A program made the position numbers and the translations under genes. Positions 10,206-18,457 of a stretch of 64,000 nt of DNA are shown in pieces (within the stretch, counting starts at the first letter, position 1; every line of letters starts with the position of its first letter). The stretch is from Caulobacter flavus (lineage in GTDB: Bacteria; Pseudomonadota; Alphaproteobacteria; Caulobacterales; Caulobacteraceae): the NCBI RefSeq assembly GCF_003722335.1, contig NZ_CP026100.1:1834001-1898000 (forward strand), in the 5' to 3' direction. The notes beneath the pieces were generated by a model, which was not told where the DNA came from, made no database searches, and worked only from the letters and a program-made list of their open reading frames with translations.

Positions 10206-12230
10206 CTAGAAGCGCTTGCTGACGCTCAGGTACAGGCGGCGCTCGACCTCCAGGCCAGCGCTCTGGCGCTGGCGGCTGCCGCCGAGGTTCTGGCCGCTGA
10301 AGGCCAGGGTGACGCCACCGTCGAAGGTGCGGGCCACGCGGCCGCCGATCGCGGCGTAGGCGTCCACGTCCACCAGGCGCGGATTGGCGCCGACGGCGTA
10401 GAGGGCGTAGGCCTGATGGTCGCCGACCAGGGTGACGAAGGCGTCGGCCGTCCACGGACCGCCGGTCCAGCCCAGGGCCACGTTGCCGCGATTTTCCGGC
10501 GTGGTGGCGCCGAAGGCGGCGGTGCGCAGCACCGGCGAGAAGCCGGCCAGGGGCTCGTCGTCGACCTCGGTGTGGGTCCAGTCGGCGTTCCAGCGGAAGC
10601 CGCCCGCCAGCTCGCCCGAGGCGGCCAGTTCGAAGCCGGTCATCTTGCTCTCGCCGATGTTGCGGTAGCTGAGCACCGGCAGGCTGACCGGGGTCGGCGC
10701 GACGTCGATCTGGGCCGAGGTCGGCTGGCCCTTCACGTCCTGCGTCTTCTGCACGAAGGCCTTGGCGCTGACCTGGGCCTTGAGGGCGGGCAGGGCGCGC
10801 TCGTAGGTCAGCTGGTAGTTGGTGACGATCGCCGGCTCCAGGGTCGGGTTGCCGGCCAGGCCCAGGGTGTAGGGACCGACACTGACGCGGGCCTGCAGGG
10901 CGCCCAGGTCAACCAGGGTCGGCACCTGCACGCCGCGGGCGGCGCTGGCCTTGAACGTGTCGACGCCGGTGGCGCGCCAGACGAGGCCGAGGTTCCACGA
11001 CGGCTCCTCGATCTTGCGATCCCAGTAGCCGTTGCCCAGCGGCGGCGAGCCGGCCGGGAAGTCGCCCTCGCGCGACAGGTCCAGGCTGTCGTAGCGGCCG
11101 GCGGCGGTGAAGGCGAGCTTGTCGGTGATCGACCAGTTCCACATCGCCGAGGCCGACAGCACGTCGTAGCTGACTTCGGCGCCGCCGATCGGGGCGGTGT
11201 TGACCTCGTTGTGGCGGTACTCGCCGCCGACGCGGATGGTGTGCTTCGCGCCGATCTTGAACAGGTCCTGGGCCGAGACGACCGTGATCTTGTTCTCGAA
11301 GCGCGCCTTCTGGCCCAGGATCACGTGCTTGGCGGTCAGGTCGTTCTGGTAGGCCGAGAACTGCAGCTGGCCGGCCTTGGTGTCGGCGGTCAGCGTGCCT
11401 TTCAGCGAGCTCGTCAGGTACTTGCTGGGCGAGTAGGCGTAGTTGGACAGCATGTCGCTGACTTGGACGTTCGAGTACGAGCCCTCGACGCGCAGCTCGG
11501 CCTTGTCGGTCAGCTGGGTGACGGTGTCGAGGTTGGCCGAGACGCGCGACGGATCGTTCAGCTGGCTCTTGGCCACGCCGACGGTGTTGTCGAACTCGTC
11601 GGACTTGGCCGCGCCGGCCGAGAACCGGGCGCTGAAGCGCTCGCCCAGCTTGAGCGACTTGGCCAGCGAGACCTCGCCGTAGCGGGCCGAGCCGCCGCGC
11701 ACGGTGATGTCGCCGGTCTGGTCGAACTTCGGGTTGGCGGTGATGATGTTGACCACGCCGCTGACGGCGTTGAAGCCGAACAGGGCGCTGTTGGGGCCCT
11801 TGACGACCTCGATCTGGCGGATCTCCGACAGCTGCACGGGCAGGGTGGCCCAGGCGGTGTAGCCGTAGTGGTCGAGATAGACCTGGCGGCCGTTGATCAG
11901 CACCAGCAGGCGCGGCGACATGGCCTGGTTGTAGCCGCGGACGCTGACGTCGGCGGCGCCGGCGCCCTGGGTCGCGACGTCCAGGCCCGCCACGCGCGAC
12001 AGGATGGTCGGCAGGTCGACGGCGCCCGAGCGCTCGATGTCGGCGGCCGAGATGATGGTCATGTCCACCGGCGCTTCGGTCGAGCGCTGCGGGGCGCCGG
12101 TGGCGCTGGTGGTGACCGGCTCGTTGAACAGCTGCTCGAGCGAGCCGTAGTCGATCGATTGAGCGTGAGCGGCCGAGGCGGCGACGACGAGGAGGCCCGC
12201 GGAAGCGCCGGCCAGGAGAGTCTTTTTCAT
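10206..12230 (-). CDS. TonB-dependent outer-membrane receptor (674 aa)
   Basis: A signal peptide (about residues 1-23, cleavage after AHA) is followed by a plug domain (about 40-165, with the AADIERSGAVDLPTIL and IEVVKGPNSALFGFNAVSGVVNI blocks) and a beta-barrel ending in Phe. This size and plug pattern fit the BtuB/CirA-like group of vitamin or siderophore receptors, but the substrate cannot be read from sequence. It lies 27 bp downstream of a small secreted protein gene on the same strand, so the two are probably an operon. A perfect LacI-type palindrome lies upstream of the pair. Confidence 0.93.
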   Translation of the reverse strand: MKKTLLAGASAGLLVVAASAAHAQSIDYGSLEQLFNEPVTTSATGAPQRSTEAPVDMTIISAADIERSGAVDLPTILSRVAGLDVATQGAGAADVSVRGYNQAMSPRLLVLINGRQVYLDHYGYTAWATLPVQLSEIRQIEVVKGPNSALFGFNAVSGVVNIITANPKFDQTGDITVRGGSARYGEVSLAKSLKLGERFSARFSAGAAKSDEFDNTVGVAKSQLNDPSRVSANLDTVTQLTDKAELRVEGSYSNVQVSDMLSNYAYSPSKYLTSSLKGTLTADTKAGQLQFSAYQNDLTAKHVILGQKARFENKITVVSAQDLFKIGAKHTIRVGGEYRHNEVNTAPIGGAEVSYDVLSASAMWNWSITDKLAFTAAGRYDSLDLSREGDFPAGSPPLGNGYWDRKIEEPSWNLGLVWRATGVDTFKASAARGVQVPTLVDLGALQARVSVGPYTLGLAGNPTLEPAIVTNYQLTYERALPALKAQVSAKAFVQKTQDVKGQPTSAQIDVAPTPVSLPVLSYRNIGESKMTGFELAASGELAGGFRWNADWTHTEVDDEPLAGFSPVLRTAAFGATTPENRGNVALGWTGGPWTADAFVTLVGDHQAYALYAVGANPRLVDVDAYAAIGGRVARTFDGGVTLAFSGQNLGGSRQRQSAGLEVERRLYLSVSKRF

Positions 12231-12257
12231 GGGATAGGTCTCTTCAGCTGGCCGGGA

Positions 12258-12782
12258 TCAGACTTCGCGGATCATCATGCGGAAGGCGGACTTGAAGACC
12301 GCGCCCACGGCCGCGGCGGCGCCCCGGTTGACGATGATCTCGACCTTGGGATCGGCCGACACGCTCATGACGCAGGCGCCGCTGGCGGCGCAGGACGCGT
12401 CCGAGCCGATGGTGATGATCTTCTTGGCCTTGGCGGCCGCGCCCACCGGGGCGGCGTTGACGCCGGTGGTGACGTAGAGGGCGGCCACGCCGCTGACGCC
12501 GCCCACGGCGCCGGCTTCGACCGGGCGGGCCGTCAGGCTGAGGGCGCCGGTGTTGAGGCCGCCGCCGATGGCGGCCATGACGGCGTTCTTCTCGGCGACC
12601 GAGGCCGGCTTGGACGGATCGAACACGACGCCCAGCACCGCCTTGCCGGTGGGGCCGTTCTCGAGGAAGGTCAGCGCGCGGCCGGCGACCTGCACGTCCT
12701 TGGCGGCGTCGGCGTGGGCGCTGATCGGCGCGATAGCGAGGAGCGCCGCGGCCAGCGCCACGACGGGTTTCTTCTTCGACAT
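12258..12782 (-). CDS. Secreted periplasmic protein, possibly YfiR/DUF4154-like
   Basis: The 174-residue protein has a clear signal peptide (MSKKKPVVALAAALLAIAPISAHA) and a small alpha/beta domain ending in VEIIVNRGAAAAVGAVFKSA, which resembles the end of YfiR-type proteins. In Pseudomonas YfiR holds a membrane diguanylate cyclase in check from the periplasm. Here the partner gene is a TonB receptor with no cyclase adjacent, so the role may be ligand binding next to the receptor. The family assignment is tentative. The start at 12782 was chosen because the signal peptide begins there. An upstream extension would read through the promoter. Confidence 0.75.
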   Translation of the reverse strand: MSKKKPVVALAAALLAIAPISAHADAAKDVQVAGRALTFLENGPTGKAVLGVVFDPSKPASVAEKNAVMAAIGGGLNTGALSLTARPVEAGAVGGVSGVAALYVTTGVNAAPVGAAAKAKKIITIGSDASCAASGACVMSVSADPKVEIIVNRGAAAAVGAVFKSAFRMMIREV

Positions 12783-12878
12783 TCTGTTGAAATCCCCTGC
12801 CCTTTGTTGGGCTTGTGAGCGGGGTGATGGCGCGCCGGATGTAAAGAAGACGTAACGCCGTTGAAATGACGGTGTTCT

Positions 12879-12892
12879 GCAAACGTTTGCAC
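12879..12892. promoter_or_regulatory. LacI-family-type operator palindrome
   Basis: TGCAAACGTTTGCA is a perfect 14-bp palindrome with the central CG typical of LacI/PurR-family operators. It is about 100 bp upstream of the secreted-protein/TonB-receptor pair. No lacI-family gene is present in the window, so any regulator is encoded elsewhere. Confidence 0.6.
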
Positions 12893-13035
12893 TGGTCGGG
12901 TAGTCGACGCTGAGACAACTCCAGGTCTGTAAATGACCTTGCGGCACGGAATGTCTATGCCTTCCGCGCCATCATCTTGAGTTGTGTTCGGACAGAATGT
13001 CGCAGTCTCGAACTTATTTTCGGATCGTCGGATTT

Positions 13036-13509
13036 CTAGATCGAGAGGCGTTCGGCGGCGACGCCGGCCGCGCGCAGGGCCGCCAGGCGGGCGAAGGCCA
13101 GGGTCAGGGCCTTGCGCCGGGCCGGGGCGAGGGGAGCGACGGGCGCGGCCCGGACGACGGCCCCGCCGAAGCCGTCGGCGACGATCAGGCCCGGCTCCTG
13201 CGGCAGGATCCCGTCGGGAAACTGCGGCGCGACGGCGAAGTGGAAGGCGTCGCAATAGGGCGCGTACTCGCCCCACTTGCGGTCGACGCGATAGTCCTCG
13301 ATCCCCGATTTGACCTCGACGATGACGATGTCGCCCTTGGGCCCCAGGGCCATCAGGTCGGCGCGGCGGCCGTTGGGCAGGGTCACCTCGGCCAGCGGCG
13401 CATAGCCCAGGTCGACCAGCAGCCGCGCCGCCCCGCGCGTGACCGTCAGGGTGGTCTCGGGGCGGCCCATGGCCGAGGGGGCGAGGGTGATGTCGACGAC
13501 GACGTCCAT
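13036..13509 (-). CDS. mmcB: MmcB-family DNA repair protein
   Basis: The roughly 157-residue protein has a PD-(D/E)XK nuclease-like core: the acidic residue in LPNGRRADLMAL, then IVIVEVKSG with Glu-X-Lys, and the conserved DRKWGEYAPYCDAFHFAV segment. This matches the alphaproteobacterial MmcB family, linked in Caulobacter to mitomycin C tolerance. The start matters: a LexA box occupies 13522-13536, so the longer ATG at 13545 would put it inside the gene. I chose the ATG at 13509, preceded by GGTGAAAG. The ATG at 13521 is also possible. Expression should be SOS-inducible. It stands alone between the TonB receptor pair and the lipocalins. Confidence 0.88.
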   Translation of the reverse strand: MDVVVDITLAPSAMGRPETTLTVTRGAARLLVDLGYAPLAEVTLPNGRRADLMALGPKGDIVIVEVKSGIEDYRVDRKWGEYAPYCDAFHFAVAPQFPDGILPQEPGLIVADGFGGAVVRAAPVAPLAPARRKALTLAFARLAALRAAGVAAERLSI

Positions 13510-13521
13510 GGCTTTCACCAT

Positions 13522-13536
13522 GTTCCATCTTTGTTC
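13522..13536. promoter_or_regulatory. LexA (SOS) box GTTC-N7-GTTC
   Basis: GTTC at 13522-13525 and GTTC at 13533-13536 are separated by exactly seven bases, the known alphaproteobacterial LexA site. It abuts the 5' end of mmcB, a gene known to belong to the SOS response in Caulobacter. Confidence 0.85.
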
Positions 13537-13582
13537 GCGCTTCAAGCCCGATCCCTCGCCGCTTGGCGGATAAGGGCTCGCC

Positions 13583-14128
13583 TCAACCCCGCGCGTGCTT
13601 GGTCACTCGCAGGCGCGAGACGTCGTAGCCCATGGCCTTGGCGCGGTCGGTGAGGTTCTGGGTCAGGCCGGGGGTCGGCTTGTCGCGCGTCAGCAGCCAC
13701 AGATAGCGGCCGCTGCCCTCGCCGACGATCGCCCAGCTGTAGTCGTCGGCGTGGTCCAGCACCCAGTAGTCGCCCAGGAAGAACGGGCCGAAGAACGACA
13801 CCTTCAGCTTGGCCCCGGTGGCCTTGTCGACCACCTTGGCCTTGCCCAGGCTGACCTTCTCGATGCCCTCGGGGCCGCCCTTGCGGCAGGTGTTGCGCAC
13901 CTCGACCAGGCCGTCGGGGCGCAGGGAATACTCGGCGGTGACGCCGTCGCAGCCCTTTTCGAAACGGAAGTCGTAGCGGGCGGCCTCGTACCACAGGCCC
14001 AGATACCGGCTCAGCTCCACCGGCTTGGCCGGCTGGGGCGGCCGCGGATTGCCGGGCGGACCCGCTCCGGCGCAGGCCGACAGCGCCAGCAGGGCGGCGC
14101 CGGCGATCGCCAGACTGGCGGCGCGCAC
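13583..14128 (-). CDS. blc: Outer-membrane lipocalin lipoprotein (Blc-like)
   Basis: From the second GTG (14128; GGAGG seven bases upstream) the 181-residue protein has a lipoprotein signal with lipobox LSAC, then a Blc-type lipocalin. The first strand has the LGLWYEAARYDFRFEKGC motif, and WVLDHADDYSWAIVGEG is the conserved second block. Bacterial lipocalins bind lysophospholipids or fatty acids at the outer membrane. It directly follows a second lipocalin gene, and the intergenic ends overlap, so they form a two-gene unit and are diverged tandem duplicates. An alternative GTG at 14134 would overlap the previous stop but lacks correct ribosome-site spacing. Confidence 0.9.
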   Translation of the reverse strand: MRAASLAIAGAALLALSACAGAGPPGNPRPPQPAKPVELSRYLGLWYEAARYDFRFEKGCDGVTAEYSLRPDGLVEVRNTCRKGGPEGIEKVSLGKAKVVDKATGAKLKVSFFGPFFLGDYWVLDHADDYSWAIVGEGSGRYLWLLTRDKPTPGLTQNLTDRAKAMGYDVSRLRVTKHARG

Positions 14129-14130
14129 CC

Positions 14131-14670
14131 TCACGCCTCCGGCTGCTGCGGGAAGACCAGCTTCTCGTAGCCCAGGGCCTTGACCCGGGAGAGGGCGGCG
14201 GCCTTGGCGGCCTCGTCCATCACCGGCTTGCGCGACAGCAGCCAGACGAAGTTGCCGCCGGGCGTGGCCATGATCGCCCAGCTCTCGTCCTCGGCGCGGT
14301 CGAGCACCCAGTATTCCTGCTTCTTCAGGCCGCCCAGGAAGTTCATCGAGAACTTGGCGTTCTCGGACCCGGCGACGATCCTGCCGCTGGTGTTGAAAGT
14401 CTTGGCCTTGCCGGTGGCGCTGTCGCGGCGGCAGACCTGACGCACCGAGAAGCTGTCGGCGCTCTTGGTCGTGAACTCGGTGGTCGGCGCCTCGCAGTTG
14501 CGTTGGCCCGAATTGGGGGTGCGGGCGATCTCGTACCACTTGCCCGAATAGAAGGCCGCGGCCACCGGCTTGGACGGCGGCTGGGCGCCGGCCAGGGCCG
14601 CGGTGGAAAGCGCCAGGACCGGCGTCGCGGCCAGGCTCGCGGCCAGGGACAGGATCAGGCTTACGCGCAT
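14131..14670 (-). CDS. Secreted lipocalin-family protein
   Basis: The 179-residue protein has a cleavable signal peptide without lipobox (cleavage near ALA, residues 20-28), then a lipocalin domain with SGKWYEIARTPN, the conserved C-x-(13-20)-C pair and YWVLDRAEDESWAIMATP. It is the upstream partner of the lipoprotein lipocalin and shares its block order, but lacks the anchoring cysteine. It is therefore likely a soluble periplasmic form. The pair suggests a relay of one hydrophobic ligand between periplasm and outer membrane, an inference from localisation signals only. Confidence 0.9.
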   Translation of the reverse strand: MRVSLILSLAASLAATPVLALSTAALAGAQPPSKPVAAAFYSGKWYEIARTPNSGQRNCEAPTTEFTTKSADSFSVRQVCRRDSATGKAKTFNTSGRIVAGSENAKFSMNFLGGLKKQEYWVLDRAEDESWAIMATPGGNFVWLLSRKPVMDEAAKAAALSRVKALGYEKLVFPQQPEA

Positions 14671-14825
14671 GCCGACACCTTGCTCTACGGGTGGGGACCG
14701 CCAGGGGAGCGCTGCACGCGCCCCGCTCTAGTCATCCCCCGAGCTGAGCAAAACGCAAGGCGCGGCGCGGGTGTTCCCGCGCGCGCAACCCTCTCTCTTT
14801 GAGAGAGGGATTCAGGCGCGAACCC

Positions 14826-15950
14826 CTACTCCGCCGCGATGGTGACCGGGGCGACCCGGTCCTTGAAGTTGATGGCCTGCAGGTGGCGGATGCCTTCCTC
14901 GGCGATGTCGTCGCCGACCATCCGGTCGCCCTCGGCCTTCAGTTCCTCCAGGTCGACGTACATGGCGTAGAAGGCCTTGGTGCGATCGGTGATGATGCCG
15001 GCGTTGAGCAGGGTCTTCACCAGCACCCGGAAGATGTTGGTCTGTTCCTTCATGTGCTCGCGACGCAGGTCGTCGGTCATGATCTGCCCGTACTCCTCGA
15101 CCACCTTGTCGGGATCCAGGCCGAACTCGCGATAGAGGTCCAGCTGCTGGTGCGGCGAGACCAGGTTGAACAGCAGGGTCTGGAAGCAGTGGGCCGCCCA
15201 GTCCTCGATGATGGCGTGCTCCTCGGGCGAGAGCTTGGGCACCGTGCGGTCGGCCCAGATCTTCCCGAACTTGTGGTGGAAGGCCTCGTCGGTCATCACC
15301 AGCTGCAGCAGCTTCTTGCCGAGCGGATCGTGGATTTCCTTGAAGAAGGTGGCGAAGGCGCCCATGGCCAGGCCCTCGACCAGCATCTGCATGCCGATGA
15401 TCTTCTTGTAGACCTCGGGCGCGGCGATTATCTCGACCAGCAGGCTCTTGAGCGCCGGGCCGCACTCGACCGGCTTGCCCCAGCGGGCCTTGATGTACTT
15501 GGCGAAGGCGGTGACGTGGCGCGCTTCTTCGCGGGTCTGGTTGGCGGCGTATTCCTGCGCGCCCTGGTCTTTCAGCACGTGGCACAGGCTGGCCGACAGG
15601 TTCAGCGCGCCCTGCTCGCCGTGCAGGATCGACGAGAAGCTGCGCAGCACCGACTGGTTGATGAAGCGGGTGCGCTGCTTGGGGTCGGAGAGGTGGTTGG
15701 AGACATACTCGGTCGACAGGGCGATCACGAGGTCCTCGGGAACCAGCGGCTGGTTCTCCATGTCGAACGGCTCGTCGAAATCGATGTAGGCCTTGTCGAG
15801 CGGGTCCCAGAAGTGGTCGTGGGTGGCCGAGATGATCTTGTCGAAGGCGCTCGATCGGTTGCCGTACCGGTCGAGCTCGAGCATGGACTCGAAGTCGTCG
15901 GGCGCCACCGCGTCGTACATGGCGTCCTTGGTGATGTTCTTGTCCGTCAC
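14826..15950 (-). CDS. Ferritin-like diiron protein of unknown activity (374 aa)
   Basis: The protein shows two diiron half-sites in a helical bundle: Glu in HGEQGALNLS followed by EEARH, then Glu in VEGLAMGAF followed by DEAFHH. This is the E...ExxH...E...ExxH layout of carboxylate-bridged diiron oxygenases and ferritin-like proteins. Length and motifs do not let me choose between an N-oxygenase/desaturase-like enzyme and a storage-like protein. The GTG at 15950 is preferred (AGGAG seven bases upstream). The ATG-initiated extension to 16034 would overlap the regulatory palindrome. It is divergent from the sirtuin gene across a 19-bp operator-like palindrome. There is no signal peptide, so it is probably cytoplasmic. 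Confidence 0.85.
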   Translation of the reverse strand: MTDKNITKDAMYDAVAPDDFESMLELDRYGNRSSAFDKIISATHDHFWDPLDKAYIDFDEPFDMENQPLVPEDLVIALSTEYVSNHLSDPKQRTRFINQSVLRSFSSILHGEQGALNLSASLCHVLKDQGAQEYAANQTREEARHVTAFAKYIKARWGKPVECGPALKSLLVEIIAAPEVYKKIIGMQMLVEGLAMGAFATFFKEIHDPLGKKLLQLVMTDEAFHHKFGKIWADRTVPKLSPEEHAIIEDWAAHCFQTLLFNLVSPHQQLDLYREFGLDPDKVVEEYGQIMTDDLRREHMKEQTNIFRVLVKTLLNAGIITDRTKAFYAMYVDLEELKAEGDRMVGDDIAEEGIRHLQAINFKDRVAPVTIAAE

Positions 15951-16017
15951 GGTCGGCTCCTCTCCTGTAGGCCTCTCGGCTGCTCGAAAAGGGCCCGTCT
16001 GGCGCGGGCCTCTCGTC

Positions 16018-16036
16018 GAGTGAACACTGTCCACTC
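16018..16036. promoter_or_regulatory. 19-bp operator-like palindrome
   Basis: GAGTGAACACTGTCCACTC is symmetric about a central base with one mismatched pair. It lies 68 bp upstream of the diiron gene GTG and 83 bp upstream of the sirtuin ATG. This length and odd-centred symmetry are typical of TetR-family operators. No tetR gene is nearby in the window. Confidence 0.55.
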
Positions 16037-16118
16037 AAACTTCCGGTACGGTCAAATTAAAAATGACGACGGCGTCACCTTTGCCGCAGCCGCCTGAACC
16101 AGAATGGGAAACCTCGCC

Positions 16119-16823
16119 ATGGCGTTGAACGTCTTTGTGCTGACCGGCGCCGGGGTGTCGGCCGAGAGCGGGCTTGGCGCCTTCCGCGACGAAGGCGGGG
16201 TATGGACGCAGTACGACCTGTCGGAGGTGGCCACGCCCGAGGGCTTCGCCCGCGACCCGGCCAAGGTGCGGGCCTTCTACGACGCCCGTCGCGCCAACCT
16301 GGCGGGCGCCGCGCCCAACCCGGCCCACTTCGCCCTGGCGCGGCTGCAGGCCGGGCTGGCGGCGCGGGGCGGGCGGCTCTTCCTGTGCACCCAGAACGTC
16401 GACGACCTGCACGAGAAGGCCGGCTCGACCAATGTCGTCCACATGCACGGCGAGCTGGCCGTCACCCGCTGCCACGCCTGCGAGGCGACGCGTCCCGATC
16501 CTGGCCCGCTGGACGCCGGGGCGGCGTGCGCCGCCTGCGGCGCGGGCGGCATGGCCCGGCCGCACGTGGTGTGGTTCGGCGAGGTCCCGCTGTTCATGGA
16601 CGAGATCTTCGACGCCCTGGAGGACAGCGACCTGTTCGTCGCCATCGGCACCTCGGGTTCGGTCTATCCGGCCGCCGGCTTCGTGACCGAGGCGCGGCGG
16701 ATGCGGATCCGCACCTGCGAGATCAACCTTGCGCCCTCCGACAACGCCCGCGCCTTCGACGAGCGGCTGTATGGCCCCGCCGGCGAGGTCGTGCCGGCCT
16801 GGGTGGAGGGCCTGCTGGCCTGA
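16119..16823 (+). CDS. cobB: NAD-dependent protein deacylase (sirtuin, CobB class)
   Basis: The roughly 234-residue class III sirtuin has GAGVSAESG at the N-terminus, TQNVDDLHEKAG, catalytic His110 in HMHGEL and a zinc site C-x2-C...C-x2-C. The FYDARR segment supplies the Tyr and Arg pair (Y-x2-R) that recognises succinyl-lysine in E. coli CobB, so desuccinylation as well as deacetylation is likely. The ATG at 16119 has a GGGAA ribosome site. An ATG five codons earlier (16104) is an alternative. Metabolic enzymes, including acetyl-CoA synthetase, are usual targets. Confidence 0.93.
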   Translation: MALNVFVLTGAGVSAESGLGAFRDEGGVWTQYDLSEVATPEGFARDPAKVRAFYDARRANLAGAAPNPAHFALARLQAGLAARGGRLFLCTQNVDDLHEKAGSTNVVHMHGELAVTRCHACEATRPDPGPLDAGAACAACGAGGMARPHVVWFGEVPLFMDEIFDALEDSDLFVAIGTSGSVYPAAGFVTEARRMRIRTCEINLAPSDNARAFDERLYGPAGEVVPAWVEGLLA

Positions 16824-16826
16824 AGG

Positions 16827-17312
16827 TCAGGCCAGGCGCGGCCGGAACGGCTCCATCAGCGCCTCGGCCTGGTCGATGTCGTCCTCGTAGACGGTGTCCG
16901 ACGCCAGCACCCGCGCCAGGCAGCGCACGGCGGCCTCGACCGAGCGGCGCACGCCGACGCCTTCCAGGTAGCACTTGGCCAGCTGCAGGCAGGCGGAGTC
17001 GTCGCCGGCCGCCGCGCCGCGCGCGAACCAGCGGACCATGGCGCGGTGATCGCCGCGCTCGCGATAGAGGATGGCGATGTTGTTGGCCGAGACCGTGCAG
17101 GTCGCCCGACGCCAGGCCCGGCGATAGAGGCGCATCGCCTCGTCCTTGTCGGGCGGGGCGCCCAGGCCGGTGTCGTGCATGTAGGCCAGGTTGGTCAGGC
17201 CGGTGACGTCGCCCAGGTCGGCGCAGCGCGCGTAGCCCTCGCGGGCGCGGGCGTAGTCGCCGGCCTCCTCGGCCTCGAAGGCGATGTGCAGCAGGGCTTC
17301 GGTCTCGATCAT
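16827..17312 (-). CDS. Sel1-like repeat protein (161 aa)
   Basis: The sequence is built of helical pairs with Sel1/TPR-like spacing: AFEAEEAGDYARAREGYARCADLGDV, then NLAYMHDTGLGAPPDKDEAMRLYRRA and LAKCYLEGVGVRRSVEAAVRCLARVL. Such repeats scaffold protein-protein contacts. There is no signal peptide, so it is cytoplasmic. It is convergent with cobB, with 3 bp between the stops, and lies 34 bp after the LysR gene on the same strand, so it may be the last gene of that unit. Partners are unknown. Confidence 0.85.
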   Translation of the reverse strand: MIETEALLHIAFEAEEAGDYARAREGYARCADLGDVTGLTNLAYMHDTGLGAPPDKDEAMRLYRRAWRRATCTVSANNIAILYRERGDHRAMVRWFARGAAAGDDSACLQLAKCYLEGVGVRRSVEAAVRCLARVLASDTVYEDDIDQAEALMEPFRPRLA

Positions 17313-17346
17313 CGGCCAAGCTATGGCACGGCTGTGCGGCGCGGGC

Positions 17347-18240
17347 CTAGTCCTCGACCACCGGCGGCGGGATCAGGGACAGGAAGTTGCGCACCAGGGG
17401 CGAGGTGTCGCCTGCGCGGGTGGCGATGGCCAGGGGCACCTTCGGCACGGCCCCGTCCAGCGGGCGGTAGACCACGCCGCGCACGGCCAGCTGGGCGATC
17501 GAGCCAGGGGCCATGGCCACGCCCAGGCCCGCGGCGACCATGTTGATCATCGCCACGATGTGCGGGGTCTCCTGGCCGACGGTCGGCTCGAAGCCCTCCT
17601 GGGCGCAGGCCTCGCGGATCAGGCCCAGGAACGTGCGGCCGATGCCCTGCGAGAAGATCACGAACGGCTCGCCGCGCAGCGCCGCCACCGGCACGCGGGC
17701 CTGGGCCGCCAGGCGGTGGCCGACCGGCAGGGCCAGGATCAGCGGCTCCTCGCCCAGGGGCAGCAGGTCCAGCCCCTCGGGCGTGACATTGCCTGGCCGC
17801 ACGAAGGCCGCGTCCAGTTCGGAATGCAGCAGGCGCTCGGCCAGGCGGGCCGAGTGGCTCTCCTCGACGATCAGGCTGGCGTCCGGATACTTCCAGTGGA
17901 ACACGGAGAAGGCCTCGGTCACCGCCGGGTGAAAGTTGGCCGACGAGGTGAAGCCCACCCGCAGCGCGCCCACGTGGCCGCCGCCGGCCCGGCGCGCGGC
18001 CTCCTTGGCCCGCTCGGCCTGCTCCAGGATCAGGCGCGCCTCGCCCAGGAAGGCGCGGCCGGCCTCGGTCAGCTCCGCGCCGTGCGGGCGGCGCAGGAAC
18101 AGCGGGTAGCCGATCTCGGTCTCCAGGTCGCGGATCTGCTGGCTCAGCGGCGGCTGGCCGATGCCCAGGCGCGCGGCGGCCCGCGTGAAGTTCAGCTCTT
18201 CCGCGAGGGCGACGAAATAGCGGACGTGGCGCAGTTCCAT
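17347..18240 (-). CDS. LysR-family transcriptional regulator
   Basis: The 297-residue protein has an N-terminal winged helix (residues 1-62, with LNFTRAAARLGIGQPPLSQQIRDLE) and a periplasmic-binding-protein-like effector domain (about 90-295). The helix-turn-helix is of the PPLSQQI type found in BenM/CatM- and HcaR-like LysR proteins that respond to aromatic or organic acids, but the ligand is not deducible. No divergent target gene is present: the gene upstream is a small membrane protein on the same strand, ending 25 bp before it. The target may therefore be distant. Confidence 0.93.
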   Translation of the reverse strand: MELRHVRYFVALAEELNFTRAAARLGIGQPPLSQQIRDLETEIGYPLFLRRPHGAELTEAGRAFLGEARLILEQAERAKEAARRAGGGHVGALRVGFTSSANFHPAVTEAFSVFHWKYPDASLIVEESHSARLAERLLHSELDAAFVRPGNVTPEGLDLLPLGEEPLILALPVGHRLAAQARVPVAALRGEPFVIFSQGIGRTFLGLIREACAQEGFEPTVGQETPHIVAMINMVAAGLGVAMAPGSIAQLAVRGVVYRPLDGAVPKVPLAIATRAGDTSPLVRNFLSLIPPPVVED

Positions 18241-18265
18241 GGACGGAGCGGGACTCGGCGGAAGG

Positions 18266-18457
18266 TCAGGCGGGCGGAAACTTGCCCGGGACGGTCGGGC
18301 GGACGCTTTTCCAGAGGAGCACGGCCAGGGCCGCCAGCGCCGCCGGGATCAGCGCGGCCAACCATACCAGCACCACGACCGTCAGTTGCAACACCGACAA
18401 CGCGACCACGAGGGCCTTGTTCTCCGGCTTGCTGGCCTTGGGCGGCGGGATGGACAC
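18266..18457 (-). CDS. Small two-helix membrane protein (63 aa)
   Basis: From the GTG at 18457 (GAGAG upstream) the protein reads a short Pro/Lys-rich cytoplasmic start, two closely spaced hydrophobic helices (VVALSVLQLTVVVLVWLAA and a second alanine/leucine-rich one) and a short basic tail. A TTG at 18487 is an alternative start. No family is recognised. It directly precedes the LysR gene on the same strand. Confidence 0.55.
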   Translation of the reverse strand: MSIPPPKASKPENKALVVALSVLQLTVVVLVWLAALIPAALAALAVLLWKSVRPTVPGKFPPA

